From the NCBI GenBank assembly GCA_948957135.1, contig CARDBT010000003.1, positions 77,694 through 141,693 of the forward strand: DNA of 64,000 nt. Reading direction: 5' to 3'. Position 1 is the first letter of the stretch; each line of letters opens with the position of its first letter. The stretch is from COE1 sp910588595 (GTDB lineage: Bacteria; Bacillota; Clostridia; Lachnospirales; Lachnospiraceae). This document shows, one piece after another, positions 26,696 through 35,023 of this stretch. The position numbers and the translations under genes are program-made. The notes below the pieces were generated by a model. That model was not told the DNA's origin. It saw only the letters and a list, made by a program, of their open reading frames with translations, and ran no database searches.

Positions 26696-27772
26696 ATGCA
26701 AACGATACTGGTAGTCGACGACGCGGAGATGAACCGCGAACTGTTGAGGGAGATACTCGAGACCGATTATGCGGTTGAGATGGCTGCAAACGGAGCGCAG
26801 GCGCTGCAGAAGCTGCGGGAGTGCCCGGATGAGACGGCAGCGCTCCTGCTGGATCTGCATATGCCGGAAATGGACGGCTTTGCCGTGATCGACAGCATGC
26901 GGGAAAGCGGGTGGATGGACGATATCCCGGTGCTGATCATCAGCGGCGAGAACGCGGTCGAGGTGGAAAACAAGTGTTTTGAGCTGGGGGTTGCGGACTT
27001 TATCCACAAACCGTTTGTGGACTCGATCGTCAAGAACAGAGTGCGGAATACGATCGAACTCTTCAACTGCAAGAATCAGCTCGAGAAAAAGATCGAGAGG
27101 CAGTCCGAGGCGCTCAGAAGGCAGGAGCAGATCATCAAGATACAGGCGGAGCAGCTGAGCACCGCGGAGGCGTTCAGCAAACTGATGATGGAGTACCGGT
27201 CTGTGATCATGGAGGTGGAGACGAGGCTCAAGGTGCTCAATGCGATGTTCTCCGAGGAGTACAAGCGCAATCCCTTTGAGTCGATCAAGAGCAGGCTGAA
27301 GAAGCCCGAGAGCATCTACAAAAAGCTGGTGCGCAAGGATCTGCCGGTCACGATCGAGAACATCAAGGAGCATGTTACGGACGTAGCTGGGCTTCGTGTG
27401 ATCTGTTCTTTTCCCGATGACATTTACCGGCTGGCGGAGCTTCTGCTTAAGCAGGACGATATTATCTTATTGAAGGATAAGGATTATATCAGGGAACCAA
27501 AAAACAATGGCTACCGGAGCCTCCATCTGATCCTGAGTGTTCCGATCTTTCTGCCGGATGAGAAAAAGTATGTGAAGGCGGAGGTGCAGTTCCGCACGAT
27601 CGCGATGGATTTCTGGGCGAGCCTGGAGCACAAGCTCAAATACAAGAAGAGCATCGACAACACGGAGGAGATTGAGAGGCAGTTAAAGGCATGCGCGGAC
27701 TCCATTGAAGCGCTTGACTACCAGATGCAGGAGATCCGGGATAAGATCGATTATTCTGGCGGTGGTTTATAA
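26696..27772 (+). CDS. Receiver domain fused to a small alarmone (p)ppGpp synthetase
   Basis: 358 residues. Residues 1-120 are a CheY-like receiver with DD at 8-9, phospho-acceptor Asp53 in LLLDLHMPEMDG, Ser in IISGEN and Lys in HKPF. A charged coiled coil follows (about 125-170, EKKIERQSEALRRQEQIIK). Residues 170-340 match RelP/RelQ-type synthetases: KSRLKKPESIYKKL, VTDVAGLRVICSF, REPKNNGYRSLHL and EVQFRTIAMDFWASLEHKL, which hold the ATP- and GTP-binding residues. No hydrolase domain is present. The likely reaction is pyrophosphate transfer from ATP to GDP or GTP, gated by phosphorylation of the receiver. No kinase is adjacent. The architecture is clear from sequence; the gating is inferred. 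Confidence 0.88.
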   Translation: MQTILVVDDAEMNRELLREILETDYAVEMAANGAQALQKLRECPDETAALLLDLHMPEMDGFAVIDSMRESGWMDDIPVLIISGENAVEVENKCFELGVADFIHKPFVDSIVKNRVRNTIELFNCKNQLEKKIERQSEALRRQEQIIKIQAEQLSTAEAFSKLMMEYRSVIMEVETRLKVLNAMFSEEYKRNPFESIKSRLKKPESIYKKLVRKDLPVTIENIKEHVTDVAGLRVICSFPDDIYRLAELLLKQDDIILLKDKDYIREPKNNGYRSLHLILSVPIFLPDEKKYVKAEVQFRTIAMDFWASLEHKLKYKKSIDNTEEIERQLKACADSIEALDYQMQEIRDKIDYSGGGL

Positions 27773-27899
27773 AATCGAACTTTTATTTGGATATACATCG
27801 AATAAAACGCGGCTGTCTGGTAAAATAGTGGTATCAGCGCATGTATTGAACTGAATAATTTTTACTGTCAAACATGAAAAGGGAAAGGAGAATCCTGTA

Positions 27900-29348
27900 A
27901 TGAACAACAAAATGAAAACAAGCTTCCTGGTAGTCACGCTGACTGCAGTGATGTGCTTTACCACGTCCTGTTCGGTGGTAAATACAATGATGGATCCGGC
28001 AGCCTCCCGGGAAGACAGCGCCCAAAAGGAGGCGCCCAGGGAGCAGAGCTTTGCAGAGGCGCATGACGCTTTCCAGACGACGCTTGTGGAACAGAACAGC
28101 GACAACGATCCGATCCCGGATCCGCCGGAGGGCTTTTTCGACCTGGTGCAGTATCCCTCCAAAGTGGGAGATCTGGCGGCGTACGTGTCGAGCGATCCCG
28201 ATGATGGCAAAAAGCATCCGCTGATCATCTGGGTGGTAGGCGGCTGGGGAAACGGCATCGACGATTTTCCGTGGTGCTATCCTGCGTGGGATGACGACCA
28301 GACCGGATCGGCATTCTGGCAGGCGGGTGTGCTGATGATGTACCCGTCCTTCCGCGGCGGAAACGGAAATCCAGGCAATTACGAGACGCTTTTTGGCGAG
28401 GTGGACGATATCGTGTCGGCATATGATTACGCGGCGTCCCTTCCCTATGTGGATCCCGACCGCATCTATCTGGGCGGTCACAGCACCGGCGGGACGCGCG
28501 CGCTGCTCGCCGCAGAGTACACGGACAAGTTCCGCGCGGTGTTCGGTTTCGGGGTGGTGGACAAGATCGAGTATCACAATAACAGCCAGTTCACGTTCGA
28601 CACGGACAACGAGGAGGAGTACAGGATGCGCTCCCCGATCTACTGGCTGGACAGTGTGAGGACACCGACTTTCCTGATCGAGGGGAGCGGCGGGAATTCT
28701 TCGAACTTAAAAAATATCGAACGCACTTCCAAAAATGAGAATATCCATTGCTACATCATGGAGGGGCAGGATCACTGGACAGTGCTTGCGCCGCTGACGC
28801 GGGTGCTTGCGCAGAAGATCCTCTCGGACACCGGGGCGGAGTGCAATATTGCGGTCACGCAGGAAGAGCTTGACGAAGCCATGGAGCAGGAGCCTGAGAT
28901 TCCGATGCCCGTGATGCAGCAGTGTGTGATGGACGATCTGGGGATCACTTTTTCATATCCATATCTGTGGAATATGGAAGATGTATCGGAGAATGGCGAG
29001 GTTTCATATGGATTGACTTCCAGATATGAGGGGAACAATGCGTGGGATTTGTCACTGTTGTTTTTCGATGCTTACATGCCGGATGAGGACGTGGATCTGC
29101 AGCTTTTCAGGGATTTGTACACAGGGCAGGGGTTTGATGTGGAGGATAAGACAGTCGCCGGATTCCCGGCAATAGAAGTCGTCTCGATGTTGGAAAACGA
29201 TAATGGAGATATTTTCAGGACGACATTTGTCGGGATACAGAGGGATGATATTCTCTTTACGTTTGATTTTTACATTTATGAGGATCTTGGCGATGATGCC
29301 GATCCGATGTTCGATGCGATCATTGACAGCATAATATTTGAACAGTAG
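27900..29348 (+). CDS. Lipoprotein with alpha/beta-hydrolase domain
   Basis: 482 residues. A lipoprotein signal ends in FTTSC with the Cys at about residue 24. The middle (residues 75-310) is an S9/dienelactone-hydrolase-like fold: the nucleophile elbow GHSTGG is near residue 195, with Ser as the presumed nucleophile, after YDYAASLPYVDPDRIYLGG. The catalytic His may be in GQDHWTVL (about 290). A separate C-terminal domain of about 140 residues (from DDLGITFSYPYLWNMED) resembles small stress or ligand-binding modules. It probably acts outside the cell as an esterase or peptidase; the substrate is unknown. GGGAAAGGAG supports the start. Confidence 0.8.
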   Translation: MNNKMKTSFLVVTLTAVMCFTTSCSVVNTMMDPAASREDSAQKEAPREQSFAEAHDAFQTTLVEQNSDNDPIPDPPEGFFDLVQYPSKVGDLAAYVSSDPDDGKKHPLIIWVVGGWGNGIDDFPWCYPAWDDDQTGSAFWQAGVLMMYPSFRGGNGNPGNYETLFGEVDDIVSAYDYAASLPYVDPDRIYLGGHSTGGTRALLAAEYTDKFRAVFGFGVVDKIEYHNNSQFTFDTDNEEEYRMRSPIYWLDSVRTPTFLIEGSGGNSSNLKNIERTSKNENIHCYIMEGQDHWTVLAPLTRVLAQKILSDTGAECNIAVTQEELDEAMEQEPEIPMPVMQQCVMDDLGITFSYPYLWNMEDVSENGEVSYGLTSRYEGNNAWDLSLLFFDAYMPDEDVDLQLFRDLYTGQGFDVEDKTVAGFPAIEVVSMLENDNGDIFRTTFVGIQRDDILFTFDFYIYEDLGDDADPMFDAIIDSIIFEQ

Positions 29349-29351
29349 ATA

Positions 29352-29379
29352 AGGAACTGATATATACATATCAGTTCCT
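29352..29379 (+). terminator. Perfect 12-bp hairpin behind the hydrolase lipoprotein
   Basis: AGGAACTGATAT (29352-29363), a 4-base loop and ATATCAGTTCCT (29368-29379), starting 4 bases after the stop codon. There is no T-run, so it may protect the 3' end of the mRNA rather than terminate. Confidence 0.5.
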
Positions 29380-29380
29380 G

Positions 29381-29540
29381 GTACGGCATTGCCTAAATAA
29401 CAGTGAAAAACAGTGCCTGATATTTGTGACAGGACAAGGCGGAGGAAGGAGGCAATGCGGTGGCATTGTTGACTGACGACAACGCAGGACTGGTGCAAAT
29501 AGCAGGTGCTGTATTCACTGTTATTTGCGCAATGCTGTAC
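29381..29540 (+). repeat. Small inverted-repeat element, family B, copy 1
   Basis: The ends GTACGGCATTGCCTAAATAA (from 29381) and the reverse complement of the right end, GTACAGCATTGCGCAAATAA (to 29540), match in 18 of 20 positions, and the similarity continues for about 10 more bases. Both ends carry GTAC. Inside are CAATGC/GCATTG and GTTG/CAAC hairpins. A second, shortened copy lies in inverted orientation at 34684-34806. It has the form of a MITE without a coding gene. It ends 25 bases before the MATE gene start. Confidence 0.8.
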
Positions 29541-29565
29541 TAGACAGTCCTGCAGGGAGGTACAT

Positions 29566-30933
29566 ATGAAAGCAGAAAGGCACCAGATTTCGAACCAGAT
29601 CACCGAGGGGGTGATCTGGAAGCAGCTTCTCTTTTTCTTTTTCCCGATCTTGTTCGGAACCTTTTTCCAGCAGCTCTACAATACGACGGACGCGGTGATC
29701 GTGGGAAAGTTTGTCGGAAAGGAGGCGCTGGCGGCGGTGGGCGGTCCTGCGTCCACACTGATCAACCTGCTGATCGGCTTTTTTACGGGGCTCTCCTCCG
29801 GCGCGACGGTGATCCTGGCACAGTACTACGGTGCGAAGAAACAGGATGATGTGAGGCGGACGGTGCATACGGCAATGGCGCTCTCCGTCGCGGGCGGGGC
29901 TGTGATCATGGTGCTTGGGATGCTCTTCTCGGGTGCGGCGCTCCGCGCGATGAACACGCCTGATGAGATCCTGTCGATGTCCGCCGTGTACATGCGGGTT
30001 TATTTTCTCGGCGTCATCCCGTCCCTGGTATACAATATGGGTTCGGGGATCCTGAGAGCTGTGGGGGATTCCAGGAGACCGCTGTATTTTTTGATATTGT
30101 CCTGTTTGGTCAATATCGTGCTGGATATTTTCTTCGTGACGATACTGAAAATGGGTGTGGTCGGCGTGGCGGTGGCGACGGCGCTGTCGCAGGTGGTCAG
30201 CGCGCTCATGGTGATGATGACGCTGATGCGGACAGACGAGTCCTACAGGCTCGTCCTTTGCGAGATCCGGTTTCATCCGGTGCTCCTGCACAATATCATC
30301 CGCATCGGTCTGCCGGCGGGGATCCAGTCTACTATGTATTCCGCCTCCAACCTGATCATCCAGTCGAGTATCAATGCGTTTGGCACGGATACGATCGCGG
30401 CGTGGACGGCATACGGCAAAGTGGACGGTATTTTCTGGATGATCATGGGCGCCTACGGCGTATCGATCACTACCTTTGCGGGGCAGAACTTCGGCGCGGG
30501 CAAGTATGACCGGATCCGGAAAAGTGTGCGCATCTGTCTGGGCATGGCGGCGTTTACCAGCATTCTGTTGAGTATTGTCGTGCTTGCGGGCGGGCGCGTT
30601 TTCCTGCATCTGTTCACGGATGACCCGAATGTGGTCTCGATCGGGCTCGGCATGATGCGCGTGATCTCGCCCAGCTATATCACCTATATCTGTATCGAGA
30701 TCCTGGGCGGCACGACGCGCGGATGCGGCGATGCCGTTCCGCCGATGCTGATGACCTGTGTCGGCGTCTGTGTCCTGCGCGTGATCTGGAATCTGGTGGT
30801 CGTGCCCATGCGTCCCGAGGTCTCCACGGTGGCGTTCAGCTATCCGCTGACATGGACGACGACGTCCATATTATTCATCATCTATTATCTGCGGGGCAGC
30901 TGGTTGAGGCGCTGCAGGGGGATCGCGCAGTAG
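29566..30933 (+). CDS. MATE-family multidrug efflux transporter
   Basis: 455 residues from the ATG at 29566, which has GGGAGG 6 bases upstream; an in-frame ATG at 29506 lies inside the family B repeat and lacks a ribosome site. Twelve membrane spans are expected from the hydrophobic pattern. MatE-type features are seen in both halves (QQLYNTTDAVIVGKFVG near the start, GLPAGIQSTMYSASNLIIQS at mid-protein). It exports cationic drugs or metabolites in exchange for Na+ or H+. The upstream repeat must carry or displace its promoter. Confidence 0.92.
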   Translation: MKAERHQISNQITEGVIWKQLLFFFFPILFGTFFQQLYNTTDAVIVGKFVGKEALAAVGGPASTLINLLIGFFTGLSSGATVILAQYYGAKKQDDVRRTVHTAMALSVAGGAVIMVLGMLFSGAALRAMNTPDEILSMSAVYMRVYFLGVIPSLVYNMGSGILRAVGDSRRPLYFLILSCLVNIVLDIFFVTILKMGVVGVAVATALSQVVSALMVMMTLMRTDESYRLVLCEIRFHPVLLHNIIRIGLPAGIQSTMYSASNLIIQSSINAFGTDTIAAWTAYGKVDGIFWMIMGAYGVSITTFAGQNFGAGKYDRIRKSVRICLGMAAFTSILLSIVVLAGGRVFLHLFTDDPNVVSIGLGMMRVISPSYITYICIEILGGTTRGCGDAVPPMLMTCVGVCVLRVIWNLVVVPMRPEVSTVAFSYPLTWTTTSILFIIYYLRGSWLRRCRGIAQ

Positions 30934-30962
30934 GAAAGACTGAAATGGGATCAGTCTTTCCT
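30932..30962. terminator. Hairpin between convergent genes
   Basis: AGGAAAGACTGA (30932-30943) pairs perfectly with TCAGTCTTTCCT (30951-30962) around a 7-base loop. It begins at the MATE stop and ends before the convergent lipoprotein stop. It probably serves as a bidirectional terminator although it has no long T-run. Confidence 0.55.
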
Positions 30963-30979
30963 GCTGCGCATCGCTCATA

Positions 30980-31786
30980 TTATTCCGTAAAGGTATTCTC
31001 GATCCTGATACTTCGGAAGACTGCCTGGAGAGTGTCTTTATATTCAGTATAAACAGTCTCCGGCATGTAAAAGCGCACTCCGTATGATCGCAGATCGAAC
31101 ACGATATCGCCCTCTATATAAGAAGATCCGTCCTCGTCTGTGTGTATGTTCTGATAAAAACGTCCTTTTAAACCGCTCGATGTCTCAAAGTCTGTGGGAG
31201 CGTCTGTATAAAACGGTTCGACATTGACAGTTCCATACCGACCGTAAATACAGAGAGAGGCGTCTTCCTGACCGCTCACCTGAATGAGAAAGCCCCATTC
31301 AATGGTATCCTCGTCTATTGTATAGCTCCAGTCCTGGGGGATCTGGAAGAAAAAGTCTGAGGTCCAGCCGTCATTTGGTTGAAATGCCTTTGTTACAGTC
31401 ACTGTTTCTGCTGCAGTGCTGCTGTCTGTTTTGGGTGTTTCTGCTGCAGTGTTGTCTGTTTTCGGCGCTGCTGCAGCGTTGCTGTCTATTTTGGGTGTTT
31501 CTGCTGCAGCGTTGCTGTCTGTTTTTGCTGCCTCTGGTGTGGCGTTGTCTGTCTGCGGTGCTGTCTGTGTGCCATCCTGGGATGTCGGATCTGTAGTTGA
31601 GGCCTGCTCCGGCAGGGGATCGACGGATGTTTCCGATAAGATATCCACCTGGATCGGCGCTTCCGATGAGGATGTCAGATCCGGCACTGTCCCTGGCGTG
31701 CTGTCTGCTGTCTGTTTTTCACACCCGCCGATGAGCAGCGTGCCTGTTATTGCTAACAATAGTATTGATACATTTTTGGTTCTCAT
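30980..31786 (-). CDS. Lipoprotein with TPKTD-type low-complexity linker
   Basis: 268 residues from the ATG at 31786, preceded by AAAGGGGA; an ATG six codons upstream is less well placed. The lipobox is LLIGGC. Residues 60-135 are a low-complexity region with repeats such as AAETPKTDSNAA, mirrored in the DNA as a tandem repeat at 31400-31560. The C-terminal 130 residues form a compact domain (SDFFFQIPQDWSYTIDEDTIEWGF) that resembles small extracytoplasmic sensor or PsbP-like modules. It is the last gene of the blaI-blaR1 operon, 41 bases behind blaR1, so it may be the target or co-sensor of that system. Function unknown. Confidence 0.7.
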   Translation of the reverse strand: MRTKNVSILLLAITGTLLIGGCEKQTADSTPGTVPDLTSSSEAPIQVDILSETSVDPLPEQASTTDPTSQDGTQTAPQTDNATPEAAKTDSNAAAETPKIDSNAAAAPKTDNTAAETPKTDSSTAAETVTVTKAFQPNDGWTSDFFFQIPQDWSYTIDEDTIEWGFLIQVSGQEDASLCIYGRYGTVNVEPFYTDAPTDFETSSGLKGRFYQNIHTDEDGSSYIEGDIVFDLRSYGVRFYMPETVYTEYKDTLQAVFRSIRIENTFTE

Positions 31787-31827
31787 AGTAAATTCCCCTT
31801 TCATTTTTATGCACAGATCCGTGCAGT

Positions 31828-34212
31828 CTATCCTGCCATATTTAAGCCTTCAAATACTTCCATAACGTTTTTCCCCAAATCCATGACCTCAAAATGCTCC
31901 ACGTGTACCCAGCCCTGTTGCCCGTCGGCAGTTTCTGCGAGGACCCAGCGCCAGTCGGCGGAGGTCTGCAGGAATCGGAGCGATTGTGAGGAAGGGATCA
32001 CAAAGGTCTCAGTGCTTCCGATCGAGACGTGCAGAGGGAGGTCTTCGGACAGGTTTACCCAATTTGGGTTTTGAAATTCATAGAGATCCTGTGGTATTTC
32101 TTCCAGCATTCCGTTTTCTCCAAACTGCCAGCGCACCGTGATCCAGTCTGTCTGTACGACATCCTGTCTGATCGCGCTTGTGATGATCCCTTCCGGGCTG
32201 ATCCCGCACAGTCGGATATCGTCAGCAAAACCGCCCGCTTCGATGATCTGATCGTTTTGATAGCGGTAAAACCGTGTATAAGGGTCTGCGCTCGGACCAT
32301 CCTCGTAGAGAACCAGCAGGATCGACTGGCCGTCAAGGCTGACAGCCCAGAGCGTATTTGACAGATTTTCGCCCCAGTTTTCCATTTCAGCGTTCCCGAC
32401 TTGCAGACGGAAGTAGGATAGTGGGTCTGTCTCATCCCGGTATGCCATGTTTTCGGGATCCTGCGAAGGCTCCAGAATGATCTCCTCGGCGGTTCCGTCC
32501 CCGTCCATATCCAGATAGGCGGTGTTGCGCTCTCTGGTCCGGTGTGAGATATTGACCAGCGTACAGGGATTTTGCAGCACGGTCTGCGTGGTGTCCTGTC
32601 CGAGCTGTTCCCGCTCTGTCTCGGACAGCTGTGCGATGTTTTTGCCGTTGAAGGCAGGGTCCTCATCGGTGTAGAGCATGATCGTATCCGTGACATCCGG
32701 CGTGCTGTAGCGGATCACTGCAAGTCCCTCATAGACAGCAAAAAAGGCAATATTCTGGTTCTGACGTATAAATGGAAGGTCGCCTGTCTTTCCGGTGTTC
32801 AGATCGATCCATCGGATCGTGTTGTCTGACCAGTCCAGTGCGCCGTCGTAGTAAGATTGATCGGTGCGAAAGTACAGTGTGTCCTCAAAGACTGTCATCT
32901 GCGGCTCTGTTCCTGCGAAAATAGGATAAAGCTGCTCTTCGCTGCCGTCTTCCCCGATGCGGTAAATGCCGCCCCATCTTGCCTGAAACGTGACACCGTT
33001 GTCAGTTATTTCCTCGTAAACTTCTGTGTGGTCAGGTGTGGGTTCGTTATCGGGTGCTGTTTCTGTGTCAGAGTGTGCGCTGTCAGGTTCTGTGCGATTT
33101 GCTGCTTCCGGCAGGGGATCCGGCGTGTTCGTGCCGATGTCTGTAGGAAGTGCATTATCTTCCACCGGATCGGAAGTCTGTGCGCTTTCTGCGGCGCCAT
33201 CTGAGGGCTCTGCCGTCGTCAGGAAGATACTGCAGCCCCCGACAGACAGAATGACAACGACAACCGTCAGAGTCACCATAGGTTTTTGGTAGGCAAGGAT
33301 CCGCTTGATCCTGCCCTTGATGTTTTCCTCGCCGAAAGAGATCGGTGTCGGTCTTTTCCAGTTTCTGCTCACTGCGAGTGCCAGCAGGGATTCGCTGTAC
33401 TCCTCCTTTTTATCTTCGCCGAGCCGTGCGAGCACCCGCTCATCGCAAGCTTTCTCCAGCTCGCCCTGAAACATGCGGTACATAAACCACAAAAAGGGAT
33501 TGAACCAGTGTACGCTGATGACTGCAAAGGACACGATCTTCCAGATGTGGTCCAGGTATCGTACGTGCATTCGCTCATGCAGCAGGATATGTGTTTTCTG
33601 CATGTCTGTCAGACCGGGGATCAGATAGATCCGGGGTCTGAGGATCCCGACGACACATGGCGAGGAGACGGCATCCGTCTCGTACACGCCCCTGAAAAGC
33701 TGCATGGAAAACCGCAGCCTGCGCTTTAGCCGGACATAGGATATACCTGCCCAGAGCCACAACAGAGCCATGCCGGCAATCCACACGCGCGCTCCGATGC
33801 CAAGAAAGGACGCATAAGCTGTTTTTGCCGGCGCGATTCTGCCGTTTTCCCGCTCGTAATAGTACGCCATCCGGCTGCCTCCCGGGGTGGTGGACACAGG
33901 GCTTCCGGCGGCGACAGCCTGATCGAATTCCGCACTCCCCTCCAGTGCCGTCCTGTAAGCTCCGCCGTCATCAAGGGTGCGGTCGATCCGTGACGAGAGA
34001 TCCGATATACCGTCCAGCCGGAACAGGCTTACCGCGGAGGAAAAATGAAACGGCACGATCAGCCGCAGTGCGACCAGCCCCCAGAGCGTCATGGAGATCC
34101 ATCTGGGCGCCCGCGCGTAATTGACGAGCGCGCAGATCAGGATCACGCCGCAGCCGATCGTTCCGTAAAAGCTTAACTGCAGCACTGTTGCAAATAAAGA
34201 TTCCAGTGTCAT
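31828..34212 (-). CDS. BlaR1/MecR1-family M56 metallopeptidase sensor with non-PBP sensor region
   Basis: 794 residues, longer than BlaR1 (about 600). The N-terminal part has membrane spans and the cytoplasmic zinc-protease motif HERMH (about 209-213, in LLHERMHVRYLDHIWK). After a further span ending in SVGGC comes a long acidic linker (residues 340-400, many D, E, P and T), then a repeat-rich external region (DUF5050-like YRIGEDGSEEQLYPIFAG) and a C-terminal SH3-like piece (WRWVLAETADGQQGWVHVEHF). The penicillin-binding domain of true BlaR1 is absent, so the signal is probably not a beta-lactam. Once activated it should cleave the BlaI repressor encoded just upstream (4-base overlap). Confidence 0.85.
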   Translation of the reverse strand: MTLESLFATVLQLSFYGTIGCGVILICALVNYARAPRWISMTLWGLVALRLIVPFHFSSAVSLFRLDGISDLSSRIDRTLDDGGAYRTALEGSAEFDQAVAAGSPVSTTPGGSRMAYYYERENGRIAPAKTAYASFLGIGARVWIAGMALLWLWAGISYVRLKRRLRFSMQLFRGVYETDAVSSPCVVGILRPRIYLIPGLTDMQKTHILLHERMHVRYLDHIWKIVSFAVISVHWFNPFLWFMYRMFQGELEKACDERVLARLGEDKKEEYSESLLALAVSRNWKRPTPISFGEENIKGRIKRILAYQKPMVTLTVVVVILSVGGCSIFLTTAEPSDGAAESAQTSDPVEDNALPTDIGTNTPDPLPEAANRTEPDSAHSDTETAPDNEPTPDHTEVYEEITDNGVTFQARWGGIYRIGEDGSEEQLYPIFAGTEPQMTVFEDTLYFRTDQSYYDGALDWSDNTIRWIDLNTGKTGDLPFIRQNQNIAFFAVYEGLAVIRYSTPDVTDTIMLYTDEDPAFNGKNIAQLSETEREQLGQDTTQTVLQNPCTLVNISHRTRERNTAYLDMDGDGTAEEIILEPSQDPENMAYRDETDPLSYFRLQVGNAEMENWGENLSNTLWAVSLDGQSILLVLYEDGPSADPYTRFYRYQNDQIIEAGGFADDIRLCGISPEGIITSAIRQDVVQTDWITVRWQFGENGMLEEIPQDLYEFQNPNWVNLSEDLPLHVSIGSTETFVIPSSQSLRFLQTSADWRWVLAETADGQQGWVHVEHFEVMDLGKNVMEVFEGLNMAG

Positions 34213-34640
34213 CGGGGTTCCTCCTCACTTTTATGCACACGGGCGTCCGGCGGAAAAATGTCAGCATGCGCTGACGGACGTCCGGCGCGGCTTTTGTCGA
34301 TCAGCCGCTGGATCTCGTCCGCCTCCTCGTCGCTCAGCGTTTTTCCCTTTGTGAAGGTGGCGATAAAGGCGGGAAGGGAGCCGCCGAAAGTGTCCGACAC
34401 AAACTGTTCGCTCTGTCTCTGGTGAAACTTTTCCTTGGGTATCAGGACGATGACAGTGCCGCTGTCATTCTCAAAGATGCCGCGCTGGCAGAGCCGTTTG
34501 AGCATTGTGTAGGTTGTCGTGCGCTTCCAGCCAAACTGCGTTTCGCAGACTTTTATCAAGTCGCCTGTGCTGATGGGGGCGGACTGCCAGATGATATCCG
34601 CAAAGCGCCCCTCCATCAATCCTAATCTGTTTTCATCCAT
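34209..34640 (-). CDS. BlaI/MecI-family transcriptional repressor
   Basis: 143 residues, slightly longer than usual. The winged helix occupies residues 5-75 (RFADIIWQSAPISTGDLIKV and WKRTTTYTMLKRLCQRG, the recognition helix). The C-terminal dimerisation region carries the segment normally cut by the sensor protease. The ribosome site is GAGAGGAAAG. The gene overlaps blaR1 by 4 bases. The palindromes at 34811-34853 are its likely operators, about 170 bases upstream and separated from the gene by the family B repeat. Confidence 0.92.
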   Translation of the reverse strand: MDENRLGLMEGRFADIIWQSAPISTGDLIKVCETQFGWKRTTTYTMLKRLCQRGIFENDSGTVIVLIPKEKFHQRQSEQFVSDTFGGSLPAFIATFTKGKTLSDEEADEIQRLIDKSRAGRPSAHADIFPPDARVHKSEEEPR

Positions 34641-34683
34641 AGCAAACTTTCCTCTCTGTGCATAAATCTAGAAGTATATCTGT

Positions 34684-34806
34684 GTACATTGGCACCGGCC
34701 CTGCGTTGTCTTCAGTCAACAATGCTATCGCATTGCCTCATTCTTCCGCGTTGTCCTGTCACAAATATCAGGCACTGTTTTTCACTGTTAGTTAGGCGAT
34801 GCTGAC
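34684..34806 (-). repeat. Small inverted-repeat element, family B, copy 2 (right end shortened)
   Basis: Read on the minus strand, this stretch matches copy 1 (29381-29540) closely: TAACAGTGAAAAACAGTGCC, TGATATTTGTGACAGGACAA and GCATTGTTGACTGA are shared. The right end is shorter than in copy 1; about 30 bases before the final GTAC are missing. It lies between the blaI operator/promoter and the blaI coding region, so it forms part of the blaI leader. Confidence 0.8.
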
Positions 34807-34810
34807 CGGA

Positions 34811-34864
34811 GTGTCTAATGCTGTTAGACACATATAGTCTAATACTATTAGACACATAAGTCAA
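34811..34864 (-). promoter_or_regulatory. Twin BlaI-type operators and promoter of the blaI operon
   Basis: Operator 1 is GTGTCTAA-N5-TTAGACAC (34811-34831). Operator 2 is GTCTAAT-N3-ATTAGAC (34837-34853). Both are perfect palindromes of the same core. On the minus strand, TTGACT (34859-34864), a 17-base spacer and TAGACT (34836-34841) form a promoter in which operator 2 fills the spacer, so bound BlaI would block RNA polymerase. The transcript runs through the family B repeat into blaI. Confidence 0.8.
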
Positions 34865-34894
34865 GATGGAAGGTGTTTATTTGTTGAAAATAGG

Positions 34895-35023
34895 GTTACA
34901 GTTCATCCTGAGAAAGCATAGCGGCCTAGATGCGTCAAGCCACGGTACGTGGCTTTGACATCCGCGAAGCGGTTTTTGCATGGCTTGACGCTTGTAACAG
35001 GAAGCCGAAGGCTGAACTGTTAC
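34895..35023 (-). repeat. Small inverted-repeat element, family A, copy 2
   Basis: The ends GTTACAGTTCATCC (34895-34908) and GGCTGAACTGTTAC (35010-35023) form an inverted repeat. Read on the minus strand the element matches copy 1 (22078-22216) over the first hairpin (AGTTCAGCCTTCGGCTTCCT), the central CATGCAAAAACCGCTTCGCG segment and the right part (GCATCT, CCGCTATG). The second stem differs by a short insert with CCACGTACCGTGG. It lies just upstream of the blaI promoter. The remaining gap to 35189 holds no gene. Confidence 0.75.

Noticed and set aside
29521..30609. 362-codon minus-strand frame opposite the MATE gene
   Set aside because: H/R/D-rich antisense frame over a clear twelve-span transporter.
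31400..31560. Tandem repeats that could suggest a CRISPR-like or minisatellite array
   Set aside because: They encode the TPKTD/AAET linker of the lipoprotein on the minus strand; there are no unique spacers.
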